NCBI GenBank assembly: GCA_041687475.1
Contig: JAWLBW010000085.1
Span: 1-15,717 of the forward strand
DNA: 15,717 nt
DNA from: JAWLBW01 sp041687475
GTDB lineage: Bacteria > J088 > JAWLBW01
Direction of reading: 5' to 3'
Of this stretch, positions 1 through 6,768 are shown piece after piece (position 1 is the stretch's first letter; each line of letters begins with the position of its first letter). The notes under the pieces are model-generated. The model did no database searches. It was not told the DNA's origin and saw nothing but the letters and a program-made list of their open reading frames with translations. The position numbers were made by a program, and so were the translations under genes.

Positions 1-1007
1 CCCACCACCAGGTAATCAGTGCCCAGCCGGTAGCCCATTTCCTCGAGGCGGGCGGCAATGAGCTCGCGGGCGCCGTGATTGGCGACATAGCTGAGTACGA
101 ACGGTTGTTCGGGCTGGCCGGCCAGCCAGTCGGGACCGACGACGGGAACGCCGTGAATGACGCGGCCGATCTTCCGGGAATCGATATCCACATACGCCAC
201 GGGGTCGTAGCCGTGGGCCAGGAGATGATCGGCGCGGCGGCGGGTCGGACGGCCGGCGCCCCAGATGACGAGAGGGCGTCCGCTTCTCAAGCGCGGGTCG
301 TCGGCCAGGTACGACGCGCGCAGCCGGTCGAAAGCGTTGCGTGAATAGCGCCCGTCGACCCGTGACGTACGGTCGGGCCGCTCGCGCCAGCGCAGCAATA
401 CCTCCGACACGCGTCCCATCTTCATACCGGCGGCGTGCATGCGCAGCCACAGGTCGTAATCTTCGGGAAAGTCGCCGTCGCGATAAGCGCCAATCGTCAG
501 CACGGCTGAACGTCGGAACATGACCGAGGGGTGGGCGAAGGGCGACTCGACGTAGATTTGCGCGGCTATATCCTCATACGCGACACAGGCGTTCTGCCAG
601 CGAACGTACTCGCGGTAGCCGTTCTGAACGATGTCGTCGGGAAAGAGCTCGACCTGCGACCCGAGCAGCGCAAGCTCGGCATCCGCCTGAAAGGCGGCTA
701 TCTGCAGGGCAAGACGTTCGGGCAGCATGATGTCGTCGGCGTCCATGCGCGCGATGAGTGAACCCGAAGCATGCGCCAACCCCAGGTTCAGGGCCGAAAC
801 CAATCCTTCTCCCCTTCCCCCCAACAGGCCGAAGCGCCGGTCTTTTGCCGCCCATGCCTGTACGATGGCCGGTCCCCGATCAGTGGATCCATCATCGACC
901 GCCAGTACTTCGAAATCGACAAAGCTCTGCGTCGCGATGGACGCCAGGCACTCATCGAGATACGCAGCTTCATTGCGGAATGGCAGAAGGATGGAAACGG
1001 ATGGCAC
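1..1007 (-). CDS. Family 2 glycosyltransferase with extra C-terminal Rossmann-like domain (3' end cut by window)
   Basis: Transfers a sugar from a nucleotide-sugar donor to a cell-surface glycan or lipid; donor and acceptor cannot be read. 335 residues are visible and the frame is still open at position 1. The GT-A fold is clear: PSVSILLPFRNEA at the N-terminus, VDDGST near residue 42, the metal-binding MDADD near 90, and SPFAHPSVMFRR near 160 followed by EDYDLWLR. From about residue 237 a second domain begins with PLVIWGAGRPTRR, then YVDIDSRKIGR and GVPVVG, the pattern of a nucleotide- or CoA-binding Rossmann fold. I chose the GTG at 1007 because the conserved first strand starts directly after it and an in-frame stop lies at 1065-1067; the ribosome site is weak. 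NadA lies 223 bases upstream on the same strand. Family call is secure, specific function unknown. Confidence 0.9.
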   Translation of the reverse strand, partial: MPSVSILLPFRNEAAYLDECLASIATQSFVDFEVLAVDDGSTDRGPAIVQAWAAKDRRFGLLGGRGEGLVSALNLGLAHASGSLIARMDADDIMLPERLALQIAAFQADAELALLGSQVELFPDDIVQNGYREYVRWQNACVAYEDIAAQIYVESPFAHPSVMFRRSAVLTIGAYRDGDFPEDYDLWLRMHAAGMKMGRVSEVLLRWRERPDRTSRVDGRYSRNAFDRLRASYLADDPRLRSGRPLVIWGAGRPTRRRADHLLAHGYDPVAYVDIDSRKIGRVIHGVPVVGPDWLAGQPEQPFVLSYVANHGARELIAARLEEMGYRLGTDYLVV

Positions 1008-1137
1008 GGTGAGCTCGATGATCGCTGTCCGCGCCTGCGGCGCGGAATGGCCAATGGCCGATGGTCAAGACGGAGAGCCGTTTAGCTCGTACAAGCAACG
1101 GCTCACCTACAACCGCCAACCACCGTGCACAAGTGAG

Positions 1138-1154
1138 GCCCCCTTTCAGGGGGC
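1138..1154 (-). terminator. Possible nadA terminator hairpin
   Basis: GCCCCC (1138-1143) and GGGGGC (1149-1154) form a perfect 6-bp stem with a 5-base loop, about 80 bases past the nadA stop codon. There is no T-run after it on either strand, so it is at best a weak intrinsic terminator or a Rho-dependent stop aid. The rest of 1008-1230 holds a palindromic GCACGTGC and the heptamer repeat, and no gene that I can support. Confidence 0.3.
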
Positions 1155-1187
1155 ACGTGCGTCACGTGCAGCCGGCCGGGGGTGAAT

Positions 1188-1215
1188 CCGACGTCCGACT
1201 ACCGACGTCCGACGA
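1188..1215. repeat. Four-unit heptamer tandem repeat
   Basis: Four consecutive 7-base units, CCGACGT, CCGACTA, CCGACGT and CCGACGA, lie between the nadA stop and the glycosyltransferase gene. Units 1 and 3 are identical; the others differ in their last two bases. It is one of three short-period arrays in intergenic DNA of this window. Confidence 0.7.
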
Positions 1216-1230
1216 CCACCGTACAGCCGT

Positions 1231-2364
1231 TCAAACCTTCTGAAACTGCGCCGGCTTCATGTCCTTACTGAGGTCGAGCATCTTCTGCACCGAGCGCAGG
1301 GCGCCTTCTACCACGTCTTCGGGAACGTGCACCTCGGGCGTCAGGGTCTGAAGCGAGGCGTAAATGTTATCAAGGTTGATCTTCTGCATGTGCGGGCAGA
1401 GCACGCAGGGGCGCACGAACTCGACGTCGGGCGAGGCCGAGGCGACGTTGTCGGCCATGGAACATTCGGTGACCATGACGACCTTCTTCGCGCCCGCCGT
1501 GCGCACGTCGTTGATCATGCCGGCCGTCGAGCCGACATAATCGGCCTCGGCGCAGACTTCGGGCGGACATTCCGGGTGGGCCAGCACGCGCACGCCGGGC
1601 CACCGTTCGCGCAATTCGCGAATCTGGGCGGGCGTGAAGCGTTCATGCACGATGCACGAGCCGGCCGTGGTAATGACCTTGACCTGCGTGCGCGCCGCCA
1701 CATTGGCAGCCAGGAAGCGGTCGGGCGCCATGATGACCGTGTCGGTGCCCCATTCACGCGCCATGGACTCGACGATGTGCACCGCGTTCGAAGAGGTGCA
1801 GCAGGCGTCGGCTTCGGCCTTCACGTCGGCCGTCGTGTTGACGTACACGACGACCGGCACGCCGGGGTATTGTTCCTTGAGCAGGCGTATGTCGGCCCCG
1901 GTAATCGATTCGGCCAGCGAGCAGCCGGCGTCCATGTCGGGAATGATGACCCGTCGATCGGGGGCCAGCGTCTTGACCGTTTCGGCCATGAAGTGCACGC
2001 CGCACATCATGATATTGGGGGCTTCTTCGGGGCTGAGGCGGGCGGCCTGTTTCGCCAGTTCGAGCGAGTCGCCCACGAAGTCGGCCACGCCGAGAAAGAT
2101 TTCCGGCGACTGGTAATTGTGCGCCAGAATATAGACGTTCTTCTCGCGCTTCAGGCGGTTGATACGGGCAATCAGCGGCGCCTTGAGAATCCAGTCTTCT
2201 TCCCGGAGCAAGCCCGACGCCTTTTCCCAGATGTGGCGCGTCTCTTCGACGACGGCATCGGTGAACTGGCTGTCGCGGTAGCTGATTTCGGGTACCTGAT
2301 TGCCGCGGGCGGGGGTCAGGCGCATGTCGGTGCCGTCGCCGGCACACAGGATTTCTTCCGCCAT
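1231..2364 (-). CDS. nadA: Quinolinate synthase NadA
   Basis: Cytoplasmic [4Fe-4S] enzyme that condenses iminoaspartate with dihydroxyacetone phosphate to give quinolinate, the second step of de novo NAD synthesis. 377 residues, close to the roughly 370-residue Bacillus-type NadA and longer than E. coli NadA. Family blocks are intact: ILAHNYQSPEI (79-89), GDSLELA (98-104), MCGVHFMAET (120-129), IPDMDAGCSLA (141-151), YVNTTADVKAEAD (174-186), AHPECPPEV (262-270), GSTAGMI (278-284) and RPCVLCPHMQKINL (318-331). Probable cluster cysteines are Cys121, Cys266 and Cys323 or Cys320. The ATG at 2364 is preceded by AGGAG at ideal spacing. The frame stays open for 40 more codons upstream, but that stretch has no ribosome site and is not NadA-like. 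No nadB or nadC is in view. Very secure call. Confidence 0.97.
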   Translation of the reverse strand: MAEEILCAGDGTDMRLTPARGNQVPEISYRDSQFTDAVVEETRHIWEKASGLLREEDWILKAPLIARINRLKREKNVYILAHNYQSPEIFLGVADFVGDSLELAKQAARLSPEEAPNIMMCGVHFMAETVKTLAPDRRVIIPDMDAGCSLAESITGADIRLLKEQYPGVPVVVYVNTTADVKAEADACCTSSNAVHIVESMAREWGTDTVIMAPDRFLAANVAARTQVKVITTAGSCIVHERFTPAQIRELRERWPGVRVLAHPECPPEVCAEADYVGSTAGMINDVRTAGAKKVVMVTECSMADNVASASPDVEFVRPCVLCPHMQKINLDNIYASLQTLTPEVHVPEDVVEGALRSVQKMLDLSKDMKPAQFQKV

Positions 2365-2456
2365 GGAACTCCTGGAAGTCCTTACGGACGCTATGAATTC
2401 AGACCATGCAATCTCTTCGAAGCGACGGTAGTCTTCCATCGCGAGAGATCTATAAG

Positions 2457-2484
2457 AATATAAACATCTTCGCCGCCGTCGCAA
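2457..2484 (-). promoter_or_regulatory. Candidate nadA promoter
   Basis: On the minus strand TTGCGA (2484-2479) is separated by 16 bases from TATATT (2462-2457), a fair sigma70-like match about 90 bases before the nadA start. The stretch between holds an AT-rich TATTCTTATAGATC. No NAD-related operator was recognised. Confidence 0.4.
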
Positions 2485-2500
2485 GCGAGACCGGTCGGGG

Positions 2501-3187
2501 TCACGGAAGCAGAGGCAACGGGGGCAAGGGTTCGCCGTTGGTCATTAACGTACTGGTGAGAATACGCATCATGACCTGTTTGCCGCGCTGTATGTGCTCT
2601 TCGGTCAGCGGCGACTCGGCAAGCAGGGCAATGGAAACGTGTTGAAGGGCGGCCAGCAGCCCCTGGTAAACGAGGGGGTCGACCTCGCCCGGCTCGAAGC
2701 TGTTGCGTTCAAGCCGGAACAGCTCGGTATAACCGGCCAGCACTTCCTGTTGTCGGGCGGCGAACTTCGAATTCGGGTTCATTGGTTCGAGAACAAGCAC
2801 GCGCGCGATGGGGCCGGCGTACGCCTGGGTTCGAATGTAGGCGTCCAGACCGCGCTCGATTTTTTCGAAGGCGTCGGTGGTGCTTCGTACGGCGGTGCGA
2901 ACCTGGTCGAGCAGAACCTTCGTGCCAAGTTCATACAAGACCGCGAAAACATCGTCCTTGCTGCGGAAAAAGCGATAGAACGTACGCCGGGAAACATCGG
3001 CGGCCACGCAGATGTCTTCGACCGAGGTCTCTGCAAACCCCTTCTGCCCGAAAGCCTGCGAGGCCCCCTGCAGAATCTGGCTACGGGCCGAGTAATCGCC
3101 CGAAGGACGCCCCATTTTTCTGGGCCGGCGCATGTCGGCGCTTTGCTCGACCTGCCCCGCGGTCTTCTTCTGTTGGCGGCTGCTCAT
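2501..3187 (-). CDS. TetR/AcrR-family transcriptional regulator (first of two)
   Basis: Dimeric DNA-binding repressor whose C-terminal domain would bind an unknown small molecule. 228 residues. A basic N-terminal arm (RRPRKMGRPSGD, about 20-31) leads into the TetR helix-turn-helix: ILQGASQAFGQKGFAETSVE (38-57), then ICVAADVSRRTFYRFFRSKDDV (59-80) holding the recognition helix. The rest is a variable all-helical ligand domain with no recognisable ligand class. The ATG at 3187 has no clear Shine-Dalgarno sequence; Met19 and Met25 are possible later starts that also lack one. The ABM-fold gene ends 58 bases upstream on the same strand, so the two may be co-transcribed. An imperfect palindrome 18-35 bases before the start suggests autoregulation. 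nadA follows after 136 bases and probably has its own promoter. Confidence 0.88.
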   Translation of the reverse strand: MSSRQQKKTAGQVEQSADMRRPRKMGRPSGDYSARSQILQGASQAFGQKGFAETSVEDICVAADVSRRTFYRFFRSKDDVFAVLYELGTKVLLDQVRTAVRSTTDAFEKIERGLDAYIRTQAYAGPIARVLVLEPMNPNSKFAARQQEVLAGYTELFRLERNSFEPGEVDPLVYQGLLAALQHVSIALLAESPLTEEHIQRGKQVMMRILTSTLMTNGEPLPPLPLLP

Positions 3188-3204
3188 GGGAAAACACAGG
3201 ATAA

Positions 3205-3222
3205 GTAGATGTTACATTCTAC
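3205..3222 (-). promoter_or_regulatory. Palindromic operator candidate over the first TetR gene's -10
   Basis: GTAG-ATGT-T-ACAT-T-CTAC is a near-perfect inverted repeat with one extra T breaking the symmetry. On the minus strand it contains TAGAAT, a 5/6 match to a -10 box, whose predicted start site would lie just before the regulator's ATG. Position and symmetry fit a TetR autoregulatory operator. No good -35 is visible. Confidence 0.45.
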
Positions 3223-3245
3223 CGACTTGCGGCGGTATGTACCAC

Positions 3246-3590
3246 TCAAAGGCTTGAAGAAGAGCCGCTTTCCCGCCCTTCTTCACTGGGCATCGGCTCA
3301 AACAGCACGCAGTCATAAAGACGAAAAACCGGCGAGGCTTCCGTCTCCAGGTCGTGTTGGCGTTCGCGGGTACGGGCGTGTTCCTCGCTCTTCATGTAGG
3401 CGTGAAAGTTCTCGCGGGTTCGCCACCGGGTCACCAGTACGAATTCGCCATTATCCCTGACGTCACGCAGCAACTCCAGCCCCAGAAAACCGGGATGACG
3501 ATGTACGAGACGCAGGCGTTCGCGAAACCGTTCTTCGAGGGAAACGGCCTCGCCGGCCGGAAGCTTGAGTCGTGAATGTGTAACAAACAT
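3246..3590 (-). CDS. Antibiotic-biosynthesis-monooxygenase (ABM) fold protein
   Basis: Small cytoplasmic dimeric alpha/beta-barrel protein of the ABM superfamily, which includes the haem-degrading IsdG and HmoA and cofactor-free monooxygenases. 114 residues. The pattern is RLKLPAGEA then an amphipathic helix with ERFRERLRLVHRHPGF (20-35), a strand LGLELLRDV, and the block FVLVTRWRTRENFHAYMKSEEH (50-71), ending SPVFRLYDCVLFEP. Hand comparison with IsdG from memory places Ser6, Tyr65 and Arg75 where IsdG has catalytic Asn, Trp and His, so haem degradation should not be assumed. The Ser-rich tail is not part of the fold. The ATG at 3590 has a weak AAGGTG upstream. It is divergent from the cytochrome lipoprotein gene and just upstream of a TetR gene. 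Confidence 0.8.
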   Translation of the reverse strand: MFVTHSRLKLPAGEAVSLEERFRERLRLVHRHPGFLGLELLRDVRDNGEFVLVTRWRTRENFHAYMKSEEHARTRERQHDLETEASPVFRLYDCVLFEPMPSEEGRESGSSSSL

Positions 3591-3662
3591 GAATCAGACA
3601 CCTTACCCTACCCGAGGTGCCTTGTCATGGGCACTTTCGACCTTTGCGGCGGCGTCGGCCAA

Positions 3663-3704
3663 CAAGCGTTGCGCTTGCCAACCAGCGCCCGGCCTTGCTA
3701 AGCT
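3663..3704 (+). promoter_or_regulatory. Candidate promoter and palindrome for the cytochrome lipoprotein operon
   Basis: Within the 149-base divergent gap 3591-3739, TTGCCA (3675-3680, 5/6 to consensus) and TAAGCT (3699-3704, a poor -10) are 18 bases apart. CAAGCG-ttg-CGCTTG (3663-3677), a 6-bp inverted repeat, overlaps the -35 and could be a regulator site. The decamer TACCCTACCC occurs near both ends of the gap. All of this is weak evidence. Confidence 0.3.
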
Positions 3705-3739
3705 GACCTCCGCGCAAATTCAATTTTCGGAGTCTCCAA

Positions 3740-4147
3740 GTGCGACTGTCTACCCTACCCACTCTCCTCTTGTTTGCAGCCTTGCTGGCCGCCTGCGGCG
3801 ACGAAGCCCAGAATGAAGAACCACTGGAGCCCCGCCTTTCCGTTCTCGAGGAGAAGGTTTTCGGCTTGAGCTGCGCGAGCTCGAGCTGTCACGACTCTAC
3901 CATACCCGCCGGCGGTCTCGACCTGAGCGAAGGTAATGCCTGGGACAACCTTGTCGGCGTCGAAGCGCAGAAAGGCGGGGGGCTGGCGCGGGTCGAACCG
4001 GGCAAGCCCGGAGAAAGCTTCCTCTACATCAAGGTCACCGGCCCCGGCGATGACCAGGGCGCCCCCATGCCTTTGAACGGACGCCTCTCGCAGGCAAAGA
4101 TCGACGCCATTCGCGAGTGGATCGCCAACGGAGCGAAGAAGGATTGA
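3740..4147 (+). CDS. Cytochrome c-type lipoprotein with CX4CH haem motif
   Basis: Probable envelope-anchored single-haem electron carrier. 135 residues. The signal peptide is hydrophobic at 8-18 and ends in a LAAC lipobox with lipidated Cys19. One haem-binding motif, CASSSCH (45-51), has four residues between the cysteines rather than two; such motifs occur in planctomycete, myxobacterial and Geobacter-type cytochrome domains. The remainder fits that domain: GGLDL (58-62), RVEPGKPGESFLYIK (84-98), then APMPLNGRLS with Met110 as a possible axial ligand, and IREWIANGA. The start is the GTG at 3740, with GGAG 7 bases upstream. One base separates its stop from the next gene, so translation is probably coupled to the four-helix membrane protein and then YceI. 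Haem attachment is inferred. Confidence 0.78.
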   Translation: MRLSTLPTLLLFAALLAACGDEAQNEEPLEPRLSVLEEKVFGLSCASSSCHDSTIPAGGLDLSEGNAWDNLVGVEAQKGGGLARVEPGKPGESFLYIKVTGPGDDQGAPMPLNGRLSQAKIDAIREWIANGAKKD

Positions 4148-4148
4148 C

Positions 4149-4787
4149 ATGACCGTACGTGTTTTCACAGCCGCCCTGGCCGCAACTTTTCTGCTGCACA
4201 CCCTGCCGGCCGAAGCCGGCTCGCTGCCCGCCCGGTTCCAACCGAAGCTGACGCTTGAAAGCGCGGAAGAAGTCGACCCGTTTCTGCAACCGGTCATTAC
4301 CGAAGATACCGCCGAAATCGAGGCGCTATCGGCGCGTCGCTCGCAGCTCAAGTGGCACCAGGGCTTCGGGCTGGCGGCGCTCGGCCTGACCACGGCCCAG
4401 GTGGTGCTGGGCCAGGTGCTGCTCAACCGGCAGAACGATTTCCTTTTCGACAGCACCTCGGACACCATCAAGAACGTACACCTGGGGCTGGGTATCGCCA
4501 GCTTTCTGACCTACGGCACGGCGGCGGCCCTTGCCTTTACCGCCCCCGAAGTCGAGGGAGAGGGCGACGAGGGCTCCCTGGTGCTGCATAAGTCGCTGGC
4601 CGTGGTGCACGGCATCGGCATGCTCGTGAGCCCGTTTCTCGGCCTTTACATCAGCGATCAATCGACCTCGAGCGATCCGACCCTCGACGCCGACCAGTTG
4701 CAGACCCTTCGCACCGTTCACCAGGTAACCGGATACACGACGGTCGCCGCCCTCTTCGGCGCCGCATTGGTCATCGTATGGGACTGA
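4149..4787 (+). CDS. Four-helix His-containing membrane protein, possibly cytochrome b561-like
   Basis: No named family recognised with certainty. 212 residues: a cleavable signal peptide (about 1-23, ending AEA), a 45-residue periplasmic stretch rich in acidic residues, then four hydrophobic helices near 72-92, 111-131, 148-168 and 190-210. Each helix begins with a histidine: His70 (KWHQG), His111 (NVHLG), His147 with His154 (LHKSLAVVHG), His191 (TVHQVTG). Paired histidines at the same level of a four-helix bundle are how cytochrome b561 and ferric reductase domains hold two b haems, so haem binding is a reasonable inference. Its stop overlaps the YceI start by 10 bases. In E. coli the b561-type yceJ is next to yceI, which supports the guess. 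Confidence 0.6.
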   Translation: MTVRVFTAALAATFLLHTLPAEAGSLPARFQPKLTLESAEEVDPFLQPVITEDTAEIEALSARRSQLKWHQGFGLAALGLTTAQVVLGQVLLNRQNDFLFDSTSDTIKNVHLGLGIASFLTYGTAAALAFTAPEVEGEGDEGSLVLHKSLAVVHGIGMLVSPFLGLYISDQSTSSDPTLDADQLQTLRTVHQVTGYTTVAALFGAALVIVWD

Positions 4788-5395
4788 AGAAAAATCTCAC
4801 CCTTCTATCGGCGGTACTCCTGCTGCCCGCCTTCGTCGCAACGGCCGATGCAGCCCGCTTTGAGGCGGTCGAAGCCGACGTTCGCTACTTCGCCAGCCAC
4901 CCCATGCACGACGTCGAAGGCGTGAGCAAGGTGGCCACGGGCTCTTTCGAGTACGACCCGTCGTCGCCGCTTGAACTCGACGGCCTGATCGGCAAATACG
5001 TGCAGGTTCCGTGGAAGAGTTTCGACTCGGGCAACAAGAATCGCGACGCCAACGTGCTCGACACCGTAGGCGCGGCGCGATACCCCCTGTTGACCCTCGT
5101 CATCGAAGGTTTCGACGGGCTTACGAGAAGCGGCGACCGGCTCGAAGGCACCCTGCGGGCACGCATGTACGTCAACGGCGCCAAGCGGCAGGTCGAAAGC
5201 CCCGTGACCCTGCTGCTCGGCGATGACACGGTAACGGCCCAGGCCACCTTCGAAGTGAAGATGACCGATTTCGGCATGAAGCCGCCGTCACTCATGTTCG
5301 TTTCCGCGGGCGACGACGTACGCATTCAGGCGTCGGTCGGTTTCAAGCGGGTCGACGAAGCACCCGAGGCCGACACCCAGGCCACCGCGCCTTGA
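4778..5395 (+). CDS. YceI-family periplasmic protein
   Basis: YceI proteins are lipocalin-like periplasmic beta-barrels that can bind long isoprenoid (quinone-like) chains. 205 residues with a signal peptide to about residue 25 (TADA). Family hallmarks follow in order: VRYFASHPMHDVEGVSK (35-51), VQVPWKSFDSGNKNRDANVLD (71-91) with the signature SFDSGN-NRD-LD, RYPLLTLVIEGF, LEGTLRARMYVNGAKRQVESPV, then TFEVKMTDFGMKPPSLMFVSAGDDVRIQ. The tail after about residue 190 is acidic and low-complexity. The ATG at 4778 lies inside the preceding gene, so the two are translationally coupled. It probably carries an isoprenoid or quinone for the b561-like neighbour; that partnership is inferred. It ends 45 bases from the convergent di-haem enzyme gene. 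Confidence 0.92.
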   Translation: MGLKKNLTLLSAVLLLPAFVATADAARFEAVEADVRYFASHPMHDVEGVSKVATGSFEYDPSSPLELDGLIGKYVQVPWKSFDSGNKNRDANVLDTVGAARYPLLTLVIEGFDGLTRSGDRLEGTLRARMYVNGAKRQVESPVTLLLGDDTVTAQATFEVKMTDFGMKPPSLMFVSAGDDVRIQASVGFKRVDEAPEADTQATAP

Positions 5396-5407
5396 GCGAG
5401 CTTCGCT
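5395..5407. terminator. Small hairpin between convergent operons
   Basis: AGCGA-gct-TCGCT forms a 5-bp stem immediately after the YceI stop, in the 45-base gap between the two convergent operons. It has no T-run and is too short to be a confident terminator; noted only because both transcripts must stop nearby. Confidence 0.2.
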
Positions 5408-5440
5408 ATCCCCACAGTTCGCAGAAAGCCCTTTCGACTC

Positions 5441-6748
5441 TTATTCGGGGGGAAGCAGCTCGTCGAGCGCCGAATCATCGGTAAGCGACCGGAGAAAGTC
5501 GACCAGGTGGCTGATCTGCATGCCGTGAAGTCCCAGAGGCACCAGGGTTTCTTCGCGGTGCCCGACCGACGCTTTACCCGGCAGCTCGTTGTAGAACGCG
5601 ATGACCTCTTCGAGCGTCGCGAAACGGCCGTCGTGCATGTACGGCGCGCTACCCGCCACATTACGCAGAGAAGGCGTCTTGAATTGCCCCGTCTGCTCGC
5701 CGGGGTTCAGGCGCAGAAAGCGAAGTCGCTGCGCCGCCTCGCCTTCGGGGTCGTCGCTGAACGGCCCCGCAGCGTTGGCCGGATCAACCCTGAGCACCTG
5801 CACGCCCACCAACCGACCGTAGTCAAGCGCGGTATCGCCCTCGGCCGGAAGCCCCAGGTTGTGAAACTCGCGGTCGGTAAAGTTCTGGCCGTTGTGGCAG
5901 AGCACGCAATTGGCCCGCCCGATAAAGAGTTTGAGCCCGCGTTGCGCCGACGGCGACAGGGCCGCGCGTTTCTCGGCATTGTCTTCGACCAGCCCCTCGA
6001 CGAAAACATCGAAGGCCGACCGCCGGCTCACGATGGTTCGTTCGAACGCACCGATGGCCTTCACGACGTTGACAAAGACCGAGTCAACCGTCTCACGGTC
6101 GGCTTCGGTCATGGCCTGCCAAGCCAGGTTGTGGGCATGCTCGGGGTCGGCCGTGACCGGACGGGCGTGCGCCGGAAACCGGGTCTGGTCGTCAAATGCA
6201 GGCAGCGCACCGAATATTCTCTCGTAGTCTGCGCGTAACTCGGGCGCTTCGGAAACCAGTCTGGCCACGGCCATGCGGTCGCCGCCCATTTCGTCGGGAT
6301 GCTCGATCACGCCCATGGCCTGCGCCCAGAGTGAGTCGACGTGACCGTCCCACGTGAACCAGCGGTTCCAGGCCATATTCCACAGCGAGGGGGCGTGACG
6401 TTTTGTAGTCGCGAGCCCTTCACTCAAGGCTTTACCGTCGCCGAAGCCTTTACGCGGGTCGTGACAGGTGGCGCACGAGATTTCGCCGTCGGCCGAGAGC
6501 CGCGTGTCGTAGAAGAGCACCTTACCGAACGCAACGGCTTCGGACGACTCGGAAACCCGGTTGGTCGTATCGGCAGGCGGTTGGTCAAGCCCCGACATTG
6601 AGCGAATGATCGCCACCTCGTCGCTCGAGAAGGATGGCCCGAGCAGCCCCATCATGCCCCCGGGCTGATTGCCGCAGCCCCAGAAGCCTGCTGCCAACAG
6701 AGGAAATATTGCCCAAAACAGTCGCCGGCCATCCTTACAACTTGCCAT
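5441..6748 (-). CDS. Di-haem cytochrome c peroxidase / MauG-family protein
   Basis: Periplasmic di-haem enzyme that reduces H2O2 or uses it to oxidise a protein substrate. 435 residues. A signal sequence leads to Cys25 in FWGC, an imperfect lipobox, so it may be lipid-anchored. Haem 1 is CATCH (92-96), preceded by GKVLFYDTRLSADGEIS and followed by APSLWN and WFTWDGHVDSLWAQA (130-144). Haem 2 is CVLCH (281-285), then FHNLGLPAEGDT and FKTPSLRNVAGSAPYMHDGRFATLEEVI (356-383). Axial ligands and the presence of a MauG-type Tyr cannot be assigned by eye. The ATG at 6748 has AGGTG at good spacing; an upstream in-frame TTG overlapping the previous stop is less likely. It is last in an operon with the FixH-like lipoprotein 20 bases upstream. 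Family secure, substrate unknown. Confidence 0.93.
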   Translation of the reverse strand: MASCKDGRRLFWAIFPLLAAGFWGCGNQPGGMMGLLGPSFSSDEVAIIRSMSGLDQPPADTTNRVSESSEAVAFGKVLFYDTRLSADGEISCATCHDPRKGFGDGKALSEGLATTKRHAPSLWNMAWNRWFTWDGHVDSLWAQAMGVIEHPDEMGGDRMAVARLVSEAPELRADYERIFGALPAFDDQTRFPAHARPVTADPEHAHNLAWQAMTEADRETVDSVFVNVVKAIGAFERTIVSRRSAFDVFVEGLVEDNAEKRAALSPSAQRGLKLFIGRANCVLCHNGQNFTDREFHNLGLPAEGDTALDYGRLVGVQVLRVDPANAAGPFSDDPEGEAAQRLRFLRLNPGEQTGQFKTPSLRNVAGSAPYMHDGRFATLEEVIAFYNELPGKASVGHREETLVPLGLHGMQISHLVDFLRSLTDDSALDELLPPE

Positions 6749-6768
6749 AATTACACCTCGCCACACCC

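Noticed and set aside
1327..2463. 378-codon open frame on the plus strand over nadA
   Set aside because: Exact antisense of a fully conserved nadA; His/Arg/Gly-rich product with no recognisable domain. Typical high-GC antisense artefact.
3246..3590. Calling the ABM protein a haem oxygenase
   Set aside because: The catalytic residues expected for IsdG-type enzymes are not evident at the aligned positions.
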